Below are positions 8,856-18,392 of a stretch of 64,000 nucleotides of DNA, in pieces. Origin of the DNA: Mycobacterium sp. 852014-52450_SCH5900713 (GTDB lineage: Bacteria; Actinomycetota; Actinomycetes; Mycobacteriales; Mycobacteriaceae); the NCBI RefSeq assembly GCF_001667075.1, contig NZ_LZIL01000006.1, positions 42,100-106,099 of the forward strand, read 5' to 3'. The notes under the pieces are model-generated. The model had not been told where the DNA came from and ran no database searches. It saw only the letters and a program-made list of their open reading frames with translations. Every line of letters starts with the position of its first letter. Position 1 is the first letter of the stretch. Both the position numbers and the translations under genes were made by a program.

Positions 8856-9500
8856 ATGACCCTCAACTTGTCCGTCGACGAAGTCCTCACCACCACCCGC
8901 TCGGTCCGCAAACGTCTCGACTTCGACAAGCCGGTCGGCCGCGAGGTGCTGATGGAATGCCTCGACCTGGCGCTGCAGGCGCCCACAGGGTCCAATTCAC
9001 AGGGCTGGCAATGGGTGTTCGTCGAGGACGCGGAGAAGAAGAAGGCGATCGGCGACGTCTATCTGTCCAACGCCCGCGGCTACCTCAGCGCGCCGGCGGC
9101 GCAATACGGCGAGGGGGACACCCGCGGCGAGCGGATGGACAAGGTCCGCGATTCCGCGACCTACCTCGCCGAGCACATGCACGAGGCGCCGGTGTTGTTG
9201 ATCCCCTGCATCGAAGGCCGCGAGGACAAGACGCCACTGGGCGGCGTGTCGTTCTGGGCGTCGCTGTTCCCGGCGGTCTGGAGCTTCTGCCTGGCTCTGC
9301 GCTCCCGCGGGCTGGGCTCGTGCTGGACGACGCTGCACCTACTGCGCGACGGCGAGCAGCAGGTGGCCGACGTGCTGGGCATTCCCTACGACAAGTACAG
9401 CCAGGGCGGGCTGTTCCCGATCGCCTACACCAAGGGCACCGACTTCCGCCCCGCCAAGCGGTTGCCCGCCGAGCAGGTCACCCATTGGGACGCTTGGTAA
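8856..9500 (+). CDS. FMN-dependent nitroreductase family oxidoreductase
   Basis: A 214-residue nitroreductase-fold flavoprotein. The FMN-phosphate contact motif RSVRKR (15-20) and the loop APTGSNSQGWQW are intact. Near the C-terminus is the segment YSQGGLFPIAYTKG, which usually contacts the flavin of the partner subunit. Such enzymes are NAD(P)H-dependent homodimers that reduce nitroaromatics, quinones or related acceptors. The natural substrate is unknown. It matches Rv3368c by position and sequence (from memory). The stop abuts the stop of the convergent YCII-like gene with no bases between them. Confidence 0.9.
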   Translation: MTLNLSVDEVLTTTRSVRKRLDFDKPVGREVLMECLDLALQAPTGSNSQGWQWVFVEDAEKKKAIGDVYLSNARGYLSAPAAQYGEGDTRGERMDKVRDSATYLAEHMHEAPVLLIPCIEGREDKTPLGGVSFWASLFPAVWSFCLALRSRGLGSCWTTLHLLRDGEQQVADVLGIPYDKYSQGGLFPIAYTKGTDFRPAKRLPAEQVTHWDAW

Positions 9501-9827
9501 TCAGGTCTGAAGCGGCCACACCTCGACCACCCCGTGCGCGACCGCGCAGGGCGTCTGACTCACCCGCTCGATCGCCGCGTCAAGATCGTCGGCCTCCAAC
9601 ACCGCGAACCCCGCGATCGGCATCGCCGATCGGAGGAAGGGGCCCTGCTCGATCCGCACCCCCGTGCCGTCCGGGTTGCGCACCTGCACGGGGTCTCCGG
9701 CTCGGGCGACGAGCGCGCCGGACGCGCTGAGTTCGTCGTCGCGGGCGTGTGCGGCCTGTCTGCGGTCGTCGCTCAACTGGTGGTATCCGGCCTCGTCGCC
9801 GTAACCGATCGTGATGAAGGTTGCCAT
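9501..9827 (-). CDS. YCII-like (DGPF) family protein
   Basis: A 108-residue protein with the ferredoxin-like YCII/DGPF fold. It opens MATFITIGYGDE, has a central EQGPFLRS in place of the DGPF motif, then a hydrophobic core (IAGFAVLEADDLDAAIERV) and an EVWPL end. These proteins often accompany ECF sigma factors or act as small oxidoreductase-like domains, but no reaction is established for most. There is no neighbour that would fix a role here: it is convergent with the nitroreductase and separated from trmL by 37 bases on the same strand. Confidence 0.75.
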   Translation of the reverse strand: MATFITIGYGDEAGYHQLSDDRRQAAHARDDELSASGALVARAGDPVQVRNPDGTGVRIEQGPFLRSAMPIAGFAVLEADDLDAAIERVSQTPCAVAHGVVEVWPLQT

Positions 9828-9864
9828 GTCACTGCTGACTCGCGCCGCGCCCGGAACTCATCGC

Positions 9865-10329
9865 TCAGAGCGCCCCGTGATAGCCGTGCTGCCTCCAGGC
9901 CTCATACACGGCGACGGCCGCCGCGTTGGACAGGTTCAGCGAGCGGCGGCCGGCCAGCATCGGGATCCGCACCTGCTCGGTGATGTGCGCGTCGGCCAGC
10001 GTCGCCGCGTCCAGCCCGGTGGGTTCGGGCCCGAACATCAACACGTCGCCCGCCCGGTAGCGGACATCGGCGAAGGAGGTGGGCGCGTGCGAGGTGAACG
10101 CGATCACCCGGGCCGGCGCGAGCGCCTCCCAGGCGGCCTCGAGTGAGGCATGGACGGTCACCGACGCGAGGTCGTGATAGTCCAGCCCGGCCCGCCGCAC
10201 CTTCGGTTCGGACAGGTCGAAGCCCATCGGCTCGACGAGATGCAATTCGCAGCCCGTCGCCGCCGCCGTCCGGATCGCGTTGCCCGTGTTGGGGGCGATG
10301 CGCGGGGAGTAGAACATCAGCTTGAACAC
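9865..10329 (-). CDS. trmL: tRNA (cytidine/uridine-2'-O-)-methyltransferase, TrmL/SpoU type
   Basis: A 154-residue SPOUT methyltransferase of minimal TrmL type. It should methylate the ribose 2'-OH of the wobble base (position 34) in certain leucine tRNAs. Motif 1 is PRIAPNTGNAIRTAAATG, motif 2 DVLMFGPEPTGL and motif 3 IPMLAGRRSLNLSNAAAVAVYE. The last two build the deep trefoil knot that binds SAM. It corresponds to spoU (Rv3366, from memory). The start is a GTG at 10329 (VFKLMFYSPR) or the ATG four codons later. It is divergent from the methyltransferase at 10347, leaving only 17 bases between them. Confidence 0.9.
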   Translation of the reverse strand: MFKLMFYSPRIAPNTGNAIRTAAATGCELHLVEPMGFDLSEPKVRRAGLDYHDLASVTVHASLEAAWEALAPARVIAFTSHAPTSFADVRYRAGDVLMFGPEPTGLDAATLADAHITEQVRIPMLAGRRSLNLSNAAAVAVYEAWRQHGYHGAL

Positions 10330-10346
10330 AACGCGATAATGGTCGC

Positions 10347-10952
10347 ATGGTCGAGCAGAGCATCTGGATGCAGAAAGTCACTGCCGATCCCGGACATTCG
10401 CAGTGGTACATCGAGCGGTTCCGCGCGATGGCCCGCGCCGGTGATGACCTTGCCGGCGAGGCCCGCTTCGTGGACGCGATGGCGCCCCGGGGCGCCCGGA
10501 TCCTCGACGCGGGTTGCGGCCCCGGCCGGCTGGGCGGGTACCTGGCCGCCGCCGGTCACGACGTCGTTGGCGTCGACGTCGACCCGGCGCTCATCGAAGC
10601 GGCCGAGCAGGATCATCCCGGCCCGCGCTGGCTCGTCGGCGACCTCGCCGAACTGGACCTGCCCGCCCGCGGCATCGCCGAGCCGTTCGACGTGATCGTG
10701 TCCGCCGGGAACGTCATGACTTTCCTCGCCCCCAGCACGCGGGGGCGGGTGCTGGGCCGGCTGCGCGCCCACCTCAAGGGCGACGGCCGGGCGGCGATCG
10801 GCTTCGGCGCCGGCCGCGATTACGCGTTCGCCGCTTTCCTCGACGACGCGGCGGCGGCCGGCTTCGCGCCGGATCTGCTGCTCTCCACCTGGGACCTGCG
10901 ACCGTTCGCCGATGGCTCGGATTTCCTCGTCGCGGTCCTCCGGCCGGTGTAG
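10347..10952 (+). CDS. class I SAM-dependent methyltransferase
   Basis: A 201-residue Rossmann-fold methyltransferase. Motif I ILDAGCGPGRLGGYLAAAG binds SAM and VVGVDVDP carries the acidic ribose contact. GDLAELDLP and FDVIVSAGNVMTF follow. The hydrophobic lid and C-terminus (RPFADGSDFLVAVLRP) are like those of small mycobacterial methyltransferases acting on unidentified acceptors. No substrate can be read from the sequence. It starts 17 bases from the divergent trmL gene, so the two may share a compact bidirectional promoter. Confidence 0.82.
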   Translation: MVEQSIWMQKVTADPGHSQWYIERFRAMARAGDDLAGEARFVDAMAPRGARILDAGCGPGRLGGYLAAAGHDVVGVDVDPALIEAAEQDHPGPRWLVGDLAELDLPARGIAEPFDVIVSAGNVMTFLAPSTRGRVLGRLRAHLKGDGRAAIGFGAGRDYAFAAFLDDAAAAGFAPDLLLSTWDLRPFADGSDFLVAVLRPV

Positions 10953-11122
10953 GAACCGTTTGCCAGAATCGTCCGCCCGTGCGCGGGTCCACCTTGGAGG
11001 GACCTGTCTGCTCAGTAACGATTCTGGTGACCTGGGCCGCGGGCTGTCATACTCGTCGGATTGCCACGTTGACGCGCTCGCGCCCATCTGGCGTGGTACG
11101 GGTGGATAAAGCAGGAAGTCTC

Positions 11123-11191
11123 ATGAGCCTCTCGATTTCTCGAGCGCTGACCATCAGCGCGGCGGCCGGTCGCACGGCCGTGGCGACGTGA
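11123..11191 (+). CDS. 22-codon upstream ORF coupled to the conservon sensor
   Basis: This short ORF encodes MSLSISRALTISAAAGRTAV plus two residues and has a good ribosome site, AGGAAG, five bases before its ATG. Its TGA overlaps the GTG start of the next gene (GTGA), which has no Shine-Dalgarno of its own. The arrangement suggests that ribosomes reach the sensor gene by finishing this leader. The peptide is rich in Ala and Ser and has no obvious amino-acid-sensing run. That it is translated is inference. Confidence 0.4.
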   Translation: MSLSISRALTISAAAGRTAVAT

Positions 11192-13929
11192 CCATGTTCG
11201 CCCGCCCGGCCAACCCGGCCGAGGCGGCCGCCTCCGAGTCCCCGCAGCCGCACGGCACCGACCCGGCGCCGGATAAACGCCCGCCGACCTGGTCGCTGAG
11301 CAACTGGCCGGTCCGGTGGAAAGTGCTGGCGATTGTGCTGGTCCCGCTGGTGTTGGCGACGGTGTTCGGGGTGCTGCGCATCGAGGGCGCGATGGCGAAC
11401 GCGGGCGGTCTGCGGCTCGCGGCCGCCCGCGCCGACGTGGTCCCGGTGGTCACCAAATACATGTCCGCCCTGGACGTCGCCCTGATGGCGGGCAGCACCG
11501 GGCGTGACGTGGAGGGGGCCAAGAAGAACTTCGAGGCGCGCAAGTACGAGTTGGACACGCGGCTGCACGACACCGACGTGAGCGCCGAAGTGCGCTCGGG
11601 CGTGAACAACCTGCTGGACGGTGGTCAGATGCTGGTGAACAAGGCGTCCGACAACGGCCTAGGTTTACGGGAGCGGGTGACCCTGTATGCCCCGATCCTG
11701 CTGACCGCGGAGGACGTCATCAATGCGTCGGTGCGCGTCGACGACGAGAAGATTCGCGCGCAGACCGAGGGGCTGAGCCGGGCGGTCGGGGCGCGCGGGC
11801 AGATGACGATGCAGAAGATCCTCGTCACCCGCGGCGCCGAGCTGCCCGAGCCGCAACTGCGGACCTCGATGATCACCCTGGCCGGGACCGAGCCGTCGAC
11901 CCTGTTCGGGATGAGCGAAGTGCTCGGCGCCGGATCGCCGGAAGCCAAGACGCTGCAGCAGCAGCTGGTGGCCCGGATGGCGATCATGTCCGATCCGGCC
12001 AGCGTGCTCGTCGACAACGCCGACCTGCTGCGCTCGATACAGACCACCGACGACATCGCCGAACAGGTCATCAAGGACGCCACCGCGTCGGTAACCAAGT
12101 CGGTGCACGCGCAGGCCGCGGACAAGCGCAACGCCGCGATCCTGGACACCATCCTGGTGCTGGGCGCCATCGTCATCGCGCTGGTCGTCGTGTTGCTGGT
12201 GGCGCGCGCGCTGGTGCGGCCGCTGCGCATCCTGCGTGACGGCGCCCTCAAGGTGGCCCACACCGACCTCGAGGAGGAGATCGCCCGGGTCAAGGCGGGC
12301 GGCGCCGAGCCGACGCCGCAACCGCTGCCGGTGTACACCACCGAGGAGATCGGCCAGGTCGCCCACGCGGTGGACGAACTGCACACCCAGGCCCTGCTGC
12401 TGGCCGGCGACGAGGCGCGGTTGCGACTGCTGGTCAACGACATGTTCGAGACCATGTCGCGCCGCAGCCGGTCGCTGGTCGACCAGCAGCTGTCGCTCAT
12501 CGATCGGCTGGAGCGCAACGAGGAGGACCCCGAACGCCTGGACAGCCTGTTCCGGCTGGACCACCTCGCCGCCCGGCTGCGCCGCAACAGCGCCAACCTG
12601 CTGGTGCTCGCGGGCGCGCAGCTGGCCCGCGACCAGCGTGACCCGGTGCCGCTGTCGACGGTGCTCAACGCCGCGGTGTCCGAGGTCGAGGATTACCGCC
12701 GCGTCGAAATCGCCGGACTGCCCGACAACAGCACGCTGATCGGCGCGGCCGCCGGCGGCGCCATTCATCTGTTCGCCGAGCTGATCGACAACGCCCTGCG
12801 TTACTCACCGCCGTCGACTCCCGTGCGGGTCTCGGCGGGCCGCGGCGGGGACGGGGGAGTCGTGGTGCGGATCGCCGACTCCGGCCTGGGCATGAACGAC
12901 ACCGATCGCCGCATGGCGAACATGCGGCTGCAGGCCGGGGGCGAGGTCAGCCCCGACAACGCGCGCCACATGGGGCTTTTCGTGGTCGGCCGGATCGCGG
13001 CGGGGCACGGCATCCGGGTGGGGCTGCGCGGCCCGGCGGCGAACGAGACGGGCTCCGGCACCACCGCGGAGATCTACCTGCCGCCGACCATCCTCGAGGG
13101 CGCGGCCCGGCCCGTCCGAGCCACGCGGATCCGGGCCGTTTCGTCCCCCAGCGCACAACTCGCCGCGCCGGCCGAGGAACGCAGGCCCGAGCCGGCGCTC
13201 CAGCACGCCGCCGAGGATCCCGTACCGCCGGTCACGCTGCTGCCGCGGCGCAACCCCGGTTCCAGCGGCATCACCGAGGTGCCCGCCGAAGAGCGGCAGC
13301 CCCAGCGGCACCGGCGCGAACTCCCCACCCCGTGGTGGGAGAGCGGCACCCCGGCGGAGCCGGACCCCAAACCCGCGTCGGCGCGGACGGCGTCGGACAC
13401 GTCGGCGTTCTTCGCCGCGCGGTCGCGGGAGGCCGACAAGCCGGCGGCCCCCGCCCCGAGCGCGCCCGGCCCGTCGATTCCGGCCGCCCCCAAGAGCGAC
13501 AGCGCCCCGGCCGACGACGACGTGATCTACCGGCGGATGCTGTCGGAGATGCTCGGCGACCCGCACGACCTGGTCAACAGCCCCGACCTGGACTGGCAGT
13601 CGGTGTGGGACCGCGGTTGGACGCTGGCGGCGGCGGCGGAGGAGAAGCCCGTCGAATCACGCACCGCCGAGCACGGCCTTCCGGTGCGCACGCCCGGCGC
13701 CCGGCTGGTGCCGGGGACGGCCAACGGGACGGGCCTGCCCGAGGAGGACCAGCCGGCCGAGGAAGACCAGGGAACCAACGGTGGCAGCCACTCCGCCCGC
13801 GAGCCGCAGCACGCCGCGGCGGCGCGCGATCCCGAGGCGGTTCGCGCCTCCTTCAGTAATCACTTCGGCGGCGTGCGCCCCGGCCGGTCGCACGCCCGCG
13901 ACACGACTCAAGGGCCCGATCAGGAATGA
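11188..13929 (+). CDS. conservon sensor protein, histidine-kinase-like (CvnA type)
   Basis: A 913-residue membrane sensor, first gene of the conservon. Order: cytosolic N-tail, TM1 (about 44-63), an extracytoplasmic sensor region, TM2 (about 320-342) and a HAMP-like linker. A DHp-like helix ([20 protein letters not shown]) and a HATPase domain (N-box [12 protein letters not shown] near 530, G-box ADSGLGM) follow, then a disordered Pro/Ala/Glu-rich tail (about 640-913). CvnA proteins are thought to signal to the roadblock/GTPase partners rather than through a standard response regulator; none is encoded nearby. It matches Rv3365c (from memory). The start is GTG 11188; an ATG lies two codons later. 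Confidence 0.9.
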   Translation: MTMFARPANPAEAAASESPQPHGTDPAPDKRPPTWSLSNWPVRWKVLAIVLVPLVLATVFGVLRIEGAMANAGGLRLAAARADVVPVVTKYMSALDVALMAGSTGRDVEGAKKNFEARKYELDTRLHDTDVSAEVRSGVNNLLDGGQMLVNKASDNGLGLRERVTLYAPILLTAEDVINASVRVDDEKIRAQTEGLSRAVGARGQMTMQKILVTRGAELPEPQLRTSMITLAGTEPSTLFGMSEVLGAGSPEAKTLQQQLVARMAIMSDPASVLVDNADLLRSIQTTDDIAEQVIKDATASVTKSVHAQAADKRNAAILDTILVLGAIVIALVVVLLVARALVRPLRILRDGALKVAHTDLEEEIARVKAGGAEPTPQPLPVYTTEEIGQVAHAVDELHTQALLLAGDEARLRLLVNDMFETMSRRSRSLVDQQLSLIDRLERNEEDPERLDSLFRLDHLAARLRRNSANLLVLAGAQLARDQRDPVPLSTVLNAAVSEVEDYRRVEIAGLPDNSTLIGAAAGGAIHLFAELIDNALRYSPPSTPVRVSAGRGGDGGVVVRIADSGLGMNDTDRRMANMRLQAGGEVSPDNARHMGLFVVGRIAAGHGIRVGLRGPAANETGSGTTAEIYLPPTILEGAARPVRATRIRAVSSPSAQLAAPAEERRPEPALQHAAEDPVPPVTLLPRRNPGSSGITEVPAEERQPQRHRRELPTPWWESGTPAEPDPKPASARTASDTSAFFAARSREADKPAAPAPSAPGPSIPAAPKSDSAPADDDVIYRRMLSEMLGDPHDLVNSPDLDWQSVWDRGWTLAAAAEEKPVESRTAEHGLPVRTPGARLVPGTANGTGLPEEDQPAEEDQGTNGGSHSAREPQHAAAARDPEAVRASFSNHFGGVRPGRSHARDTTQGPDQE

Positions 13930-14324
13930 ATTCACCTGACAATTCACTGGACTGGCTGGTGACGCGGTTCGCCCGCGAGGTTCCCGGCGTGGCGCACGCC
14001 TTGCTGGTCTCCGTCGACGGACTGCCCCTCGCCGCCAGCGAGCATCTCCCACGTGAGCGCGCCGACCAGTTGGCCGCGGTGGCCTCCGGTCTGGCCAGCC
14101 TCGCGACCGGCGCCGCGCAGCTGTTCGAGGGCGGCCAGGTGCTGCAGTCGGTGGTCGAGATGCAACACGGCTACCTGCTGTTGATGCGCGTCGGTGACGG
14201 CTCGCATCTGGCCACGCTCGCCGCCACGTCGTGTGACATCGGTCAAATCGGCTACGAGATGGCCATCCTGGTCGAGCGGGTCGGGGGCGTGGTGCAGTCC
14301 ACCCGCCGGTCTGGCGTCTCGTGA
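13926..14324 (+). CDS. roadblock/LC7 domain protein (CvnB type)
   Basis: A 132-residue roadblock/LC7 protein, a small fold that binds Ras-like GTPases and, in the MglB family, acts as a GAP for MglA. The pattern [31 protein letters not shown] is diagnostic. Helix 2 and the last strands ([19 protein letters not shown]) complete the fold. Its ATG overlaps the stop of the sensor gene (ATGA), indicating translational coupling. It is expected to control the GTPase encoded two genes downstream. The orthologue is Rv3364c (from memory). Confidence 0.92.
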   Translation: MNSPDNSLDWLVTRFAREVPGVAHALLVSVDGLPLAASEHLPRERADQLAAVASGLASLATGAAQLFEGGQVLQSVVEMQHGYLLLMRVGDGSHLATLAATSCDIGQIGYEMAILVERVGGVVQSTRRSGVS

Positions 14325-14330
14325 GCCGCG

Positions 14331-14705
14331 ATGGACGAACGCGAACCCCGGCCGGGCGCAGGTAGAGGGAATCTGGTCCGCCCGTACACCCTGACCTCCG
14401 GACGGACCGGCACCGACGTCGACCTTCCGGTGGAAGCGCCGATACAGACGTTGCAGGCCGGCCTGGCTTACCGGTGGCCAGCCGACGACGCGAAAGGCAA
14501 GATCATCCAACTCTGCGTGGGCAGTCCGTCGGTCGCGGAGATCTCCGCCCGGCTGGATTTGCCGCTCGGTGTCACGCGCGTCCTGGTCGGCGATCTGGTT
14601 TTGTCCGGCTACCTTCGGGTGCATAGGACGTTGTCCGAGCGTTCGACCTCCGATGAGCGCCACGAACTGATAGGAAGGACGCTGCGTGGCCTTAAGGCAC
14701 TCTGA
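14331..14705 (+). CDS. DUF742 protein (CvnC type)
   Basis: A 124-residue DUF742 protein. It shows the opening NLVRPYTLTSGRT and a winged-helix-like second half (AEISARLDLPLGVTRVLVGDLVLSGYLRVH), suggesting DNA or protein binding. It is the invariant third component of actinobacterial conservons and matches Rv3363c (from memory); its biochemical role is not established. It starts six bases after the roadblock gene, and its last 20 bases overlap the GTPase gene. The arrangement points to production in fixed proportion with both partners. Confidence 0.88.
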   Translation: MDEREPRPGAGRGNLVRPYTLTSGRTGTDVDLPVEAPIQTLQAGLAYRWPADDAKGKIIQLCVGSPSVAEISARLDLPLGVTRVLVGDLVLSGYLRVHRTLSERSTSDERHELIGRTLRGLKAL

Positions 14706-15282
14706 GGCGCACTCCGAGATGTACTCCGACTCCGCCCACGCTTCCACGAAGATCGTCATCGCGGGCGGGTTCGGTGCCGGCAAGACGACGTTCGTCGGGG
14801 CGGTGTCGGAGATCATGCCGTTGCGCACCGAGGCGATGCTCACCGACGCCTCGACGGCCGTCGACGCGCTGGAGGCCACCCCGGATAAGCGGACCACCAC
14901 CGTCGCGATGGACTTCGGCCGGATCACGCTGGACGAGGACCTCGTGCTCTACCTGTTCGGCACGCCGGGGCAGCGCCGGTTCTGGTTCATGTGGGACGAC
15001 CTGGTTCGGGGCGCCATCGGGGCGATCGTGCTGGTGGACTGCCGGCGCCTGGAGGACAGCTTCGCCGCGGTCGACTTCTTCGAGCACCGCAACCTGCCGT
15101 TCCTGGTCGCGGTCAACGAGTTCGATGGCGCGCCGCGCTATCCCGTTGCGGAGGTGCGCGAGGCGCTCACCTTGCCCGCGCACATCCCGATGATCTCGGT
15201 CGACGCCCGGGATCGCCGGTCGGCGACCGATGCGCTGATCGCGGTCAGCGAATACGCTCTGGCCAGCCTGACTGCCAGTTGA
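14686..15282 (+). CDS. conservon small GTPase (CvnD/MfpB type)
   Basis: A 198-residue Ras-like GTPase. The P-loop is GGFGAGKTT and switch II contains FGTPGQRRFWFMWDDL, with TPGQ in place of DTAGQ. G4 is NEFDG (usually NKxD) and a G5-like SVDARD follows. Its partner is the roadblock protein encoded upstream. In M. smegmatis the GTPase next to MfpA is called MfpB and is needed for the fluoroquinolone-protective effect (from the literature, from memory). The GTG start at 14686 has AGGAAGG upstream and lies inside the DUF742 gene. The TGA overlaps the TTG start of mfpA. Confidence 0.92.
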   Translation: MALRHSEAHSEMYSDSAHASTKIVIAGGFGAGKTTFVGAVSEIMPLRTEAMLTDASTAVDALEATPDKRTTTVAMDFGRITLDEDLVLYLFGTPGQRRFWFMWDDLVRGAIGAIVLVDCRRLEDSFAAVDFFEHRNLPFLVAVNEFDGAPRYPVAEVREALTLPAHIPMISVDARDRRSATDALIAVSEYALASLTAS

Positions 15283-15830
15283 GCACCCGGTGGGTTGATC
15301 GTCACTTCGACGGCCACGACTTCACCGACGAGGACCTCAGCCGGTGGCAGACCGAACGGGTCGTGTTCGACGAGTGCAACTTCAGCGGCGCCAACCTGGC
15401 CGAGTCGCAGCACCGCGGGTCGGCGTTCCGCAATTGCACGTTCAAGCGAACTTCGTTGTGGCACAGCGATTTCGCGCAGTGCAGTATGCTGGGCTCGGTC
15501 TTCGTGCAGTGCCGGATGCGGCCGATCGCCTTCGACGAGGTCGACTTCACGCTCGCGGTGCTCGGTGGTAACGACCTGCGCGGCGTCGACCTGAGCGGCT
15601 GCCGGCTGCGCGAGGCCAGCCTGGTGGAAGCGGACCTGCGCAAGGCGGTGTTGCGCGGCGCCGACCTGTCCGGCGCGCGGACGACGGGCGCCCGGCTGGA
15701 CGACGCCGACCTGCGCGGCGCGACCGTGGATCCCTCGTTGTGGAGAACCGCGTCGCTGGCGGGCGCCCGCGTCGACGTCGGCCAGGCGGTGGCCTTCGCG
15801 GCGGCTCAGGGGCTGCGCCTCGACGGCTGA
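15279..15830 (+). CDS. mfpA: pentapeptide-repeat protein MfpA, DNA gyrase modulator
   Basis: A 183-residue pentapeptide-repeat protein, the same length as M. tuberculosis MfpA (Rv3361c). Repeats of the A(D/N)Lxx type run nearly throughout, for example ANLAE, CNFSG, NDLRG, VDLSG, ADLRK, ADLSG and ADLRG. They form a right-handed beta-helix that mimics B-DNA and binds gyrase, giving low-level fluoroquinolone resistance. The start is a TTG whose last two bases form part of the TGA of the GTPase gene (TTGA). The frame is open much further upstream, inside that gene, but the TTG matches the known N-terminus and length. No separate ribosome site is seen, so coupling is likely. Confidence 0.93.
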   Translation: MSTRWVDRHFDGHDFTDEDLSRWQTERVVFDECNFSGANLAESQHRGSAFRNCTFKRTSLWHSDFAQCSMLGSVFVQCRMRPIAFDEVDFTLAVLGGNDLRGVDLSGCRLREASLVEADLRKAVLRGADLSGARTTGARLDDADLRGATVDPSLWRTASLAGARVDVGQAVAFAAAQGLRLDG

Positions 15831-15835
15831 TCGGC

Positions 15836-18391
15836 TCAGTGCTTGAGCCGGATGCGCCACCGCACCAGAACGGCGTAGCCGACCGATAACGCCGCCAGCA
15901 TGCCCATGTCGAACAGCCAGGCGCCCGGCGTGTGCTGGAAGTGGCTGTCCCGCGGGCTTTGCGGGCCGGGCGACACGGTCCACAGGTCGACCGTCGACGC
16001 CTGCGCGGCGTACCCCCACCGCGAGGGCACAGCCCAGGACAACTGGTCGAGGAAGATCCGGTTGGTGACCGGCACCATCCCGCCGGACAGCACCATCTGC
16101 CCCATGAGCGACACCACCAGCAGCGGCATGATCTGCTCGTTGGAGCGCGCCAGCGCCGACAGCAGCAGGCCCAGCATCGCGGCGGCCACACACGTCGCCG
16201 CGACGGCGACGAACAGCTCGAGGGTGGCGTTGCCGAGCAGCACGGCCGGCCGCTTCGGGGTGCCCTTGCCGGCCACCACGATGGCGGTCGCGATGGCCGC
16301 CTGGATGACGGCGAACACGCAGAACACCGCGATCTTCGCCAGCAGGTAGGCCGTCGTCGACAGCCCGACCGCCTGCTCCCGCCGGAAGATCGGGCGCTCG
16401 CCGATGAGGTCGCGGATCGTTAGCGCTGTGCCCATGAACGCCGCCGCCATGGTGAGCAGCGTCAGGATGGTGCCGGCCTCGCCGGCCGAATCACTCGTCG
16501 GGTCGGCGTAGCCGAAACCGGTGTGGCCGGGAACGGTCAGCGACAGCGCACCCATCACGAACGGCAGCAGCGCCAGGAACACGAAATAGGCGCGGTCGGA
16601 GACGACCAGGCGAACCTGGCGGCGGGCAACGGTGGAGAACTGGCGCCGCATGCTGGTGCTAGGCACGACGCCCAGATCGGCCGGTGCCTCCGCCTCAACC
16701 GGCGGCGGGGGTTTGTTCTGCGCCAGGAAGCGGCGGTTGGCCTCGTCCGGGTCGGCGCCCACCTTGGCGAAGATCTGCGCCCAGTTGGTGGTCCCCATGA
16801 CCGTCCCGATCTGGTCGGGCGCCCCCAAGAAGGCGGTCTTGCCGCCGGGCGCCATCAGCAGCACCTGGTCGCAGACGTCGAGGTAGGTCAGCGAGTGGGT
16901 GACGACCAACACCACCCGGCCGGCGTCGGCCAACTGGCGCAGCATCGTCATGACCTGCAGGTCCAGCGCCGGGTCCAGGCCGGAGGTCGGCTCGTCGAGG
17001 ATCAGCAGCGACGGCCCGGTGAGCAGTTCGAGGGCCACCGAGGCACGCTTTCGCTGCCCGCCGGAGAGCTTGTCGACCCGGGTGTCGCCGTGCTGGGTGA
17101 GCCCCAGTTCGTCGAGCACCTGCGCGACGACCTCTTCCCGGTCGGCCTTGGTGGTGTCGGGCGGCAGCCGCAGCTCGGCGGCGTAGCCCAGGGCCTGGTT
17201 GACCGTGAGCTGGCGGTGCACCACGTCGTCCTGGGGGACCATCCCGATCCTGGTCCGCAACGACGCGTACTCGGTGTGGATGTTGTGGCCCTCGAACGTG
17301 ACCAGCCCGGAGGTCGGGGTGGCGTACCCGGCGATCAGCCGCGACAGCGTGGTCTTGCCCGCGCCGGACCCGCCGATGAGCGCGGTCAGCGTGCCCGGCC
17401 GGGCCGTCAGGGAGATCTTTTCGAGCAGGTTCTTGCCGCTGACGCTGAAGTCGACGCCCCGCACCTCCAGGCCGCCGGTGCGCGCGGCCGCCTCCTGGCG
17501 GCGGACCAGGATGCCGCCGGAGAACACCAGGTCGACGTTGCCGATGGTCACCACGTCGCCCTCGGACAGCACCGCCGACGCGGCCTTGACCCCGTTGACG
17601 AAGGTGCCGTTGCTGCTGTTGGCGTCGCGGATCTCGGGGCCCGCCGGCGTCGGGGTCAAAAACGCGTGATGGCGGGACGCCAGCACGTCGTGGATGACGA
17701 TGTCGTTGTCAAGGGCGCGGCCGATCCAGGCCGCGCGTCCGGGCCGGTCGGTCGCCCGCTCGGAACCGGGACCCAGGTTCTTCACCCGCGTGGTCGGGAA
17801 CTCCGCGACCTGGCCGCTCACGCCGATCTGGGTCGGCTGATTGAGCTCCGGCAGCCCGCCCGTCTGCGATACCGAGCGGGTTGCGGCGTCCGGCCGGACG
17901 ATCGGTACGGCGGTGGTGCGGTGCGGACCCTCCCACGGGCGCGGCGGCTGCGCCGGTGGTTGCCGCGGCGGCGCCGGCGGACGCTGACCGGCAGGCTGCG
18001 CACGCGCGGGCTGGGCGTCGCTGGGCGGCGAGATGACCGGGATCGACTCCGTGGTCGGCGGGAGCATGCCCACGGCCCCGGTGTGGTGGCCGATTTCGAA
18101 AGTGATCCGGGGGCCGTCGGGCTTGCCGATGTTGACGGTCTGGCCGTCCTCGATGTCGACCAGCGGCGCCCGCTGGCCGTTCACGTACACCCCGTTCAGC
18201 GAATTGTTGTCCAGCGCAATCCACTTGCCGCGATCGAAGCGCAGCAGCAGGTGCGAGCGGGCGACCAGTGGGTGCGCCACCCGCAGGTCCGCGCGCAGGT
18301 CGCTTCCGACGACGACGTCGCGGCCAGCCGAGAAGCTGCCCTTCGATCGGTCGGATCGAACAGTCAGGACGGGCGCCGCGCCTTGAGTCAT
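15836..18391 (-). CDS. FHA-domain ABC exporter, Rv1747-like, second copy
   Basis: An 851-residue single-chain ABC half-transporter. It has FHA domain 1 (about 8-105, with RSHLLLRFD and NSLNGVYVNG), a Pro-rich linker with several Thr, and FHA domain 2 (about 205-295, SRHHAFL, NSSNGTFVNG). An ABC domain (Walker A GGSGAGKTT, signature LSGGQRKR, Walker B LLILDEPTSGLD) precedes a six-helix ABC-2 membrane domain. The architecture equals M. tuberculosis Rv1747, which is phosphorylated by PknF and linked to export of PIM-type glycolipids. The ATG lies one base after the stop of its paralogue, so the two genes form an operon. Its stop is six bases from convergent mfpA. Confidence 0.92.
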   Translation of the reverse strand: MTQGAAPVLTVRSDRSKGSFSAGRDVVVGSDLRADLRVAHPLVARSHLLLRFDRGKWIALDNNSLNGVYVNGQRAPLVDIEDGQTVNIGKPDGPRITFEIGHHTGAVGMLPPTTESIPVISPPSDAQPARAQPAGQRPPAPPRQPPAQPPRPWEGPHRTTAVPIVRPDAATRSVSQTGGLPELNQPTQIGVSGQVAEFPTTRVKNLGPGSERATDRPGRAAWIGRALDNDIVIHDVLASRHHAFLTPTPAGPEIRDANSSNGTFVNGVKAASAVLSEGDVVTIGNVDLVFSGGILVRRQEAAARTGGLEVRGVDFSVSGKNLLEKISLTARPGTLTALIGGSGAGKTTLSRLIAGYATPTSGLVTFEGHNIHTEYASLRTRIGMVPQDDVVHRQLTVNQALGYAAELRLPPDTTKADREEVVAQVLDELGLTQHGDTRVDKLSGGQRKRASVALELLTGPSLLILDEPTSGLDPALDLQVMTMLRQLADAGRVVLVVTHSLTYLDVCDQVLLMAPGGKTAFLGAPDQIGTVMGTTNWAQIFAKVGADPDEANRRFLAQNKPPPPVEAEAPADLGVVPSTSMRRQFSTVARRQVRLVVSDRAYFVFLALLPFVMGALSLTVPGHTGFGYADPTSDSAGEAGTILTLLTMAAAFMGTALTIRDLIGERPIFRREQAVGLSTTAYLLAKIAVFCVFAVIQAAIATAIVVAGKGTPKRPAVLLGNATLELFVAVAATCVAAAMLGLLLSALARSNEQIMPLLVVSLMGQMVLSGGMVPVTNRIFLDQLSWAVPSRWGYAAQASTVDLWTVSPGPQSPRDSHFQHTPGAWLFDMGMLAALSVGYAVLVRWRIRLKH

Positions 18392-18392
18392 C

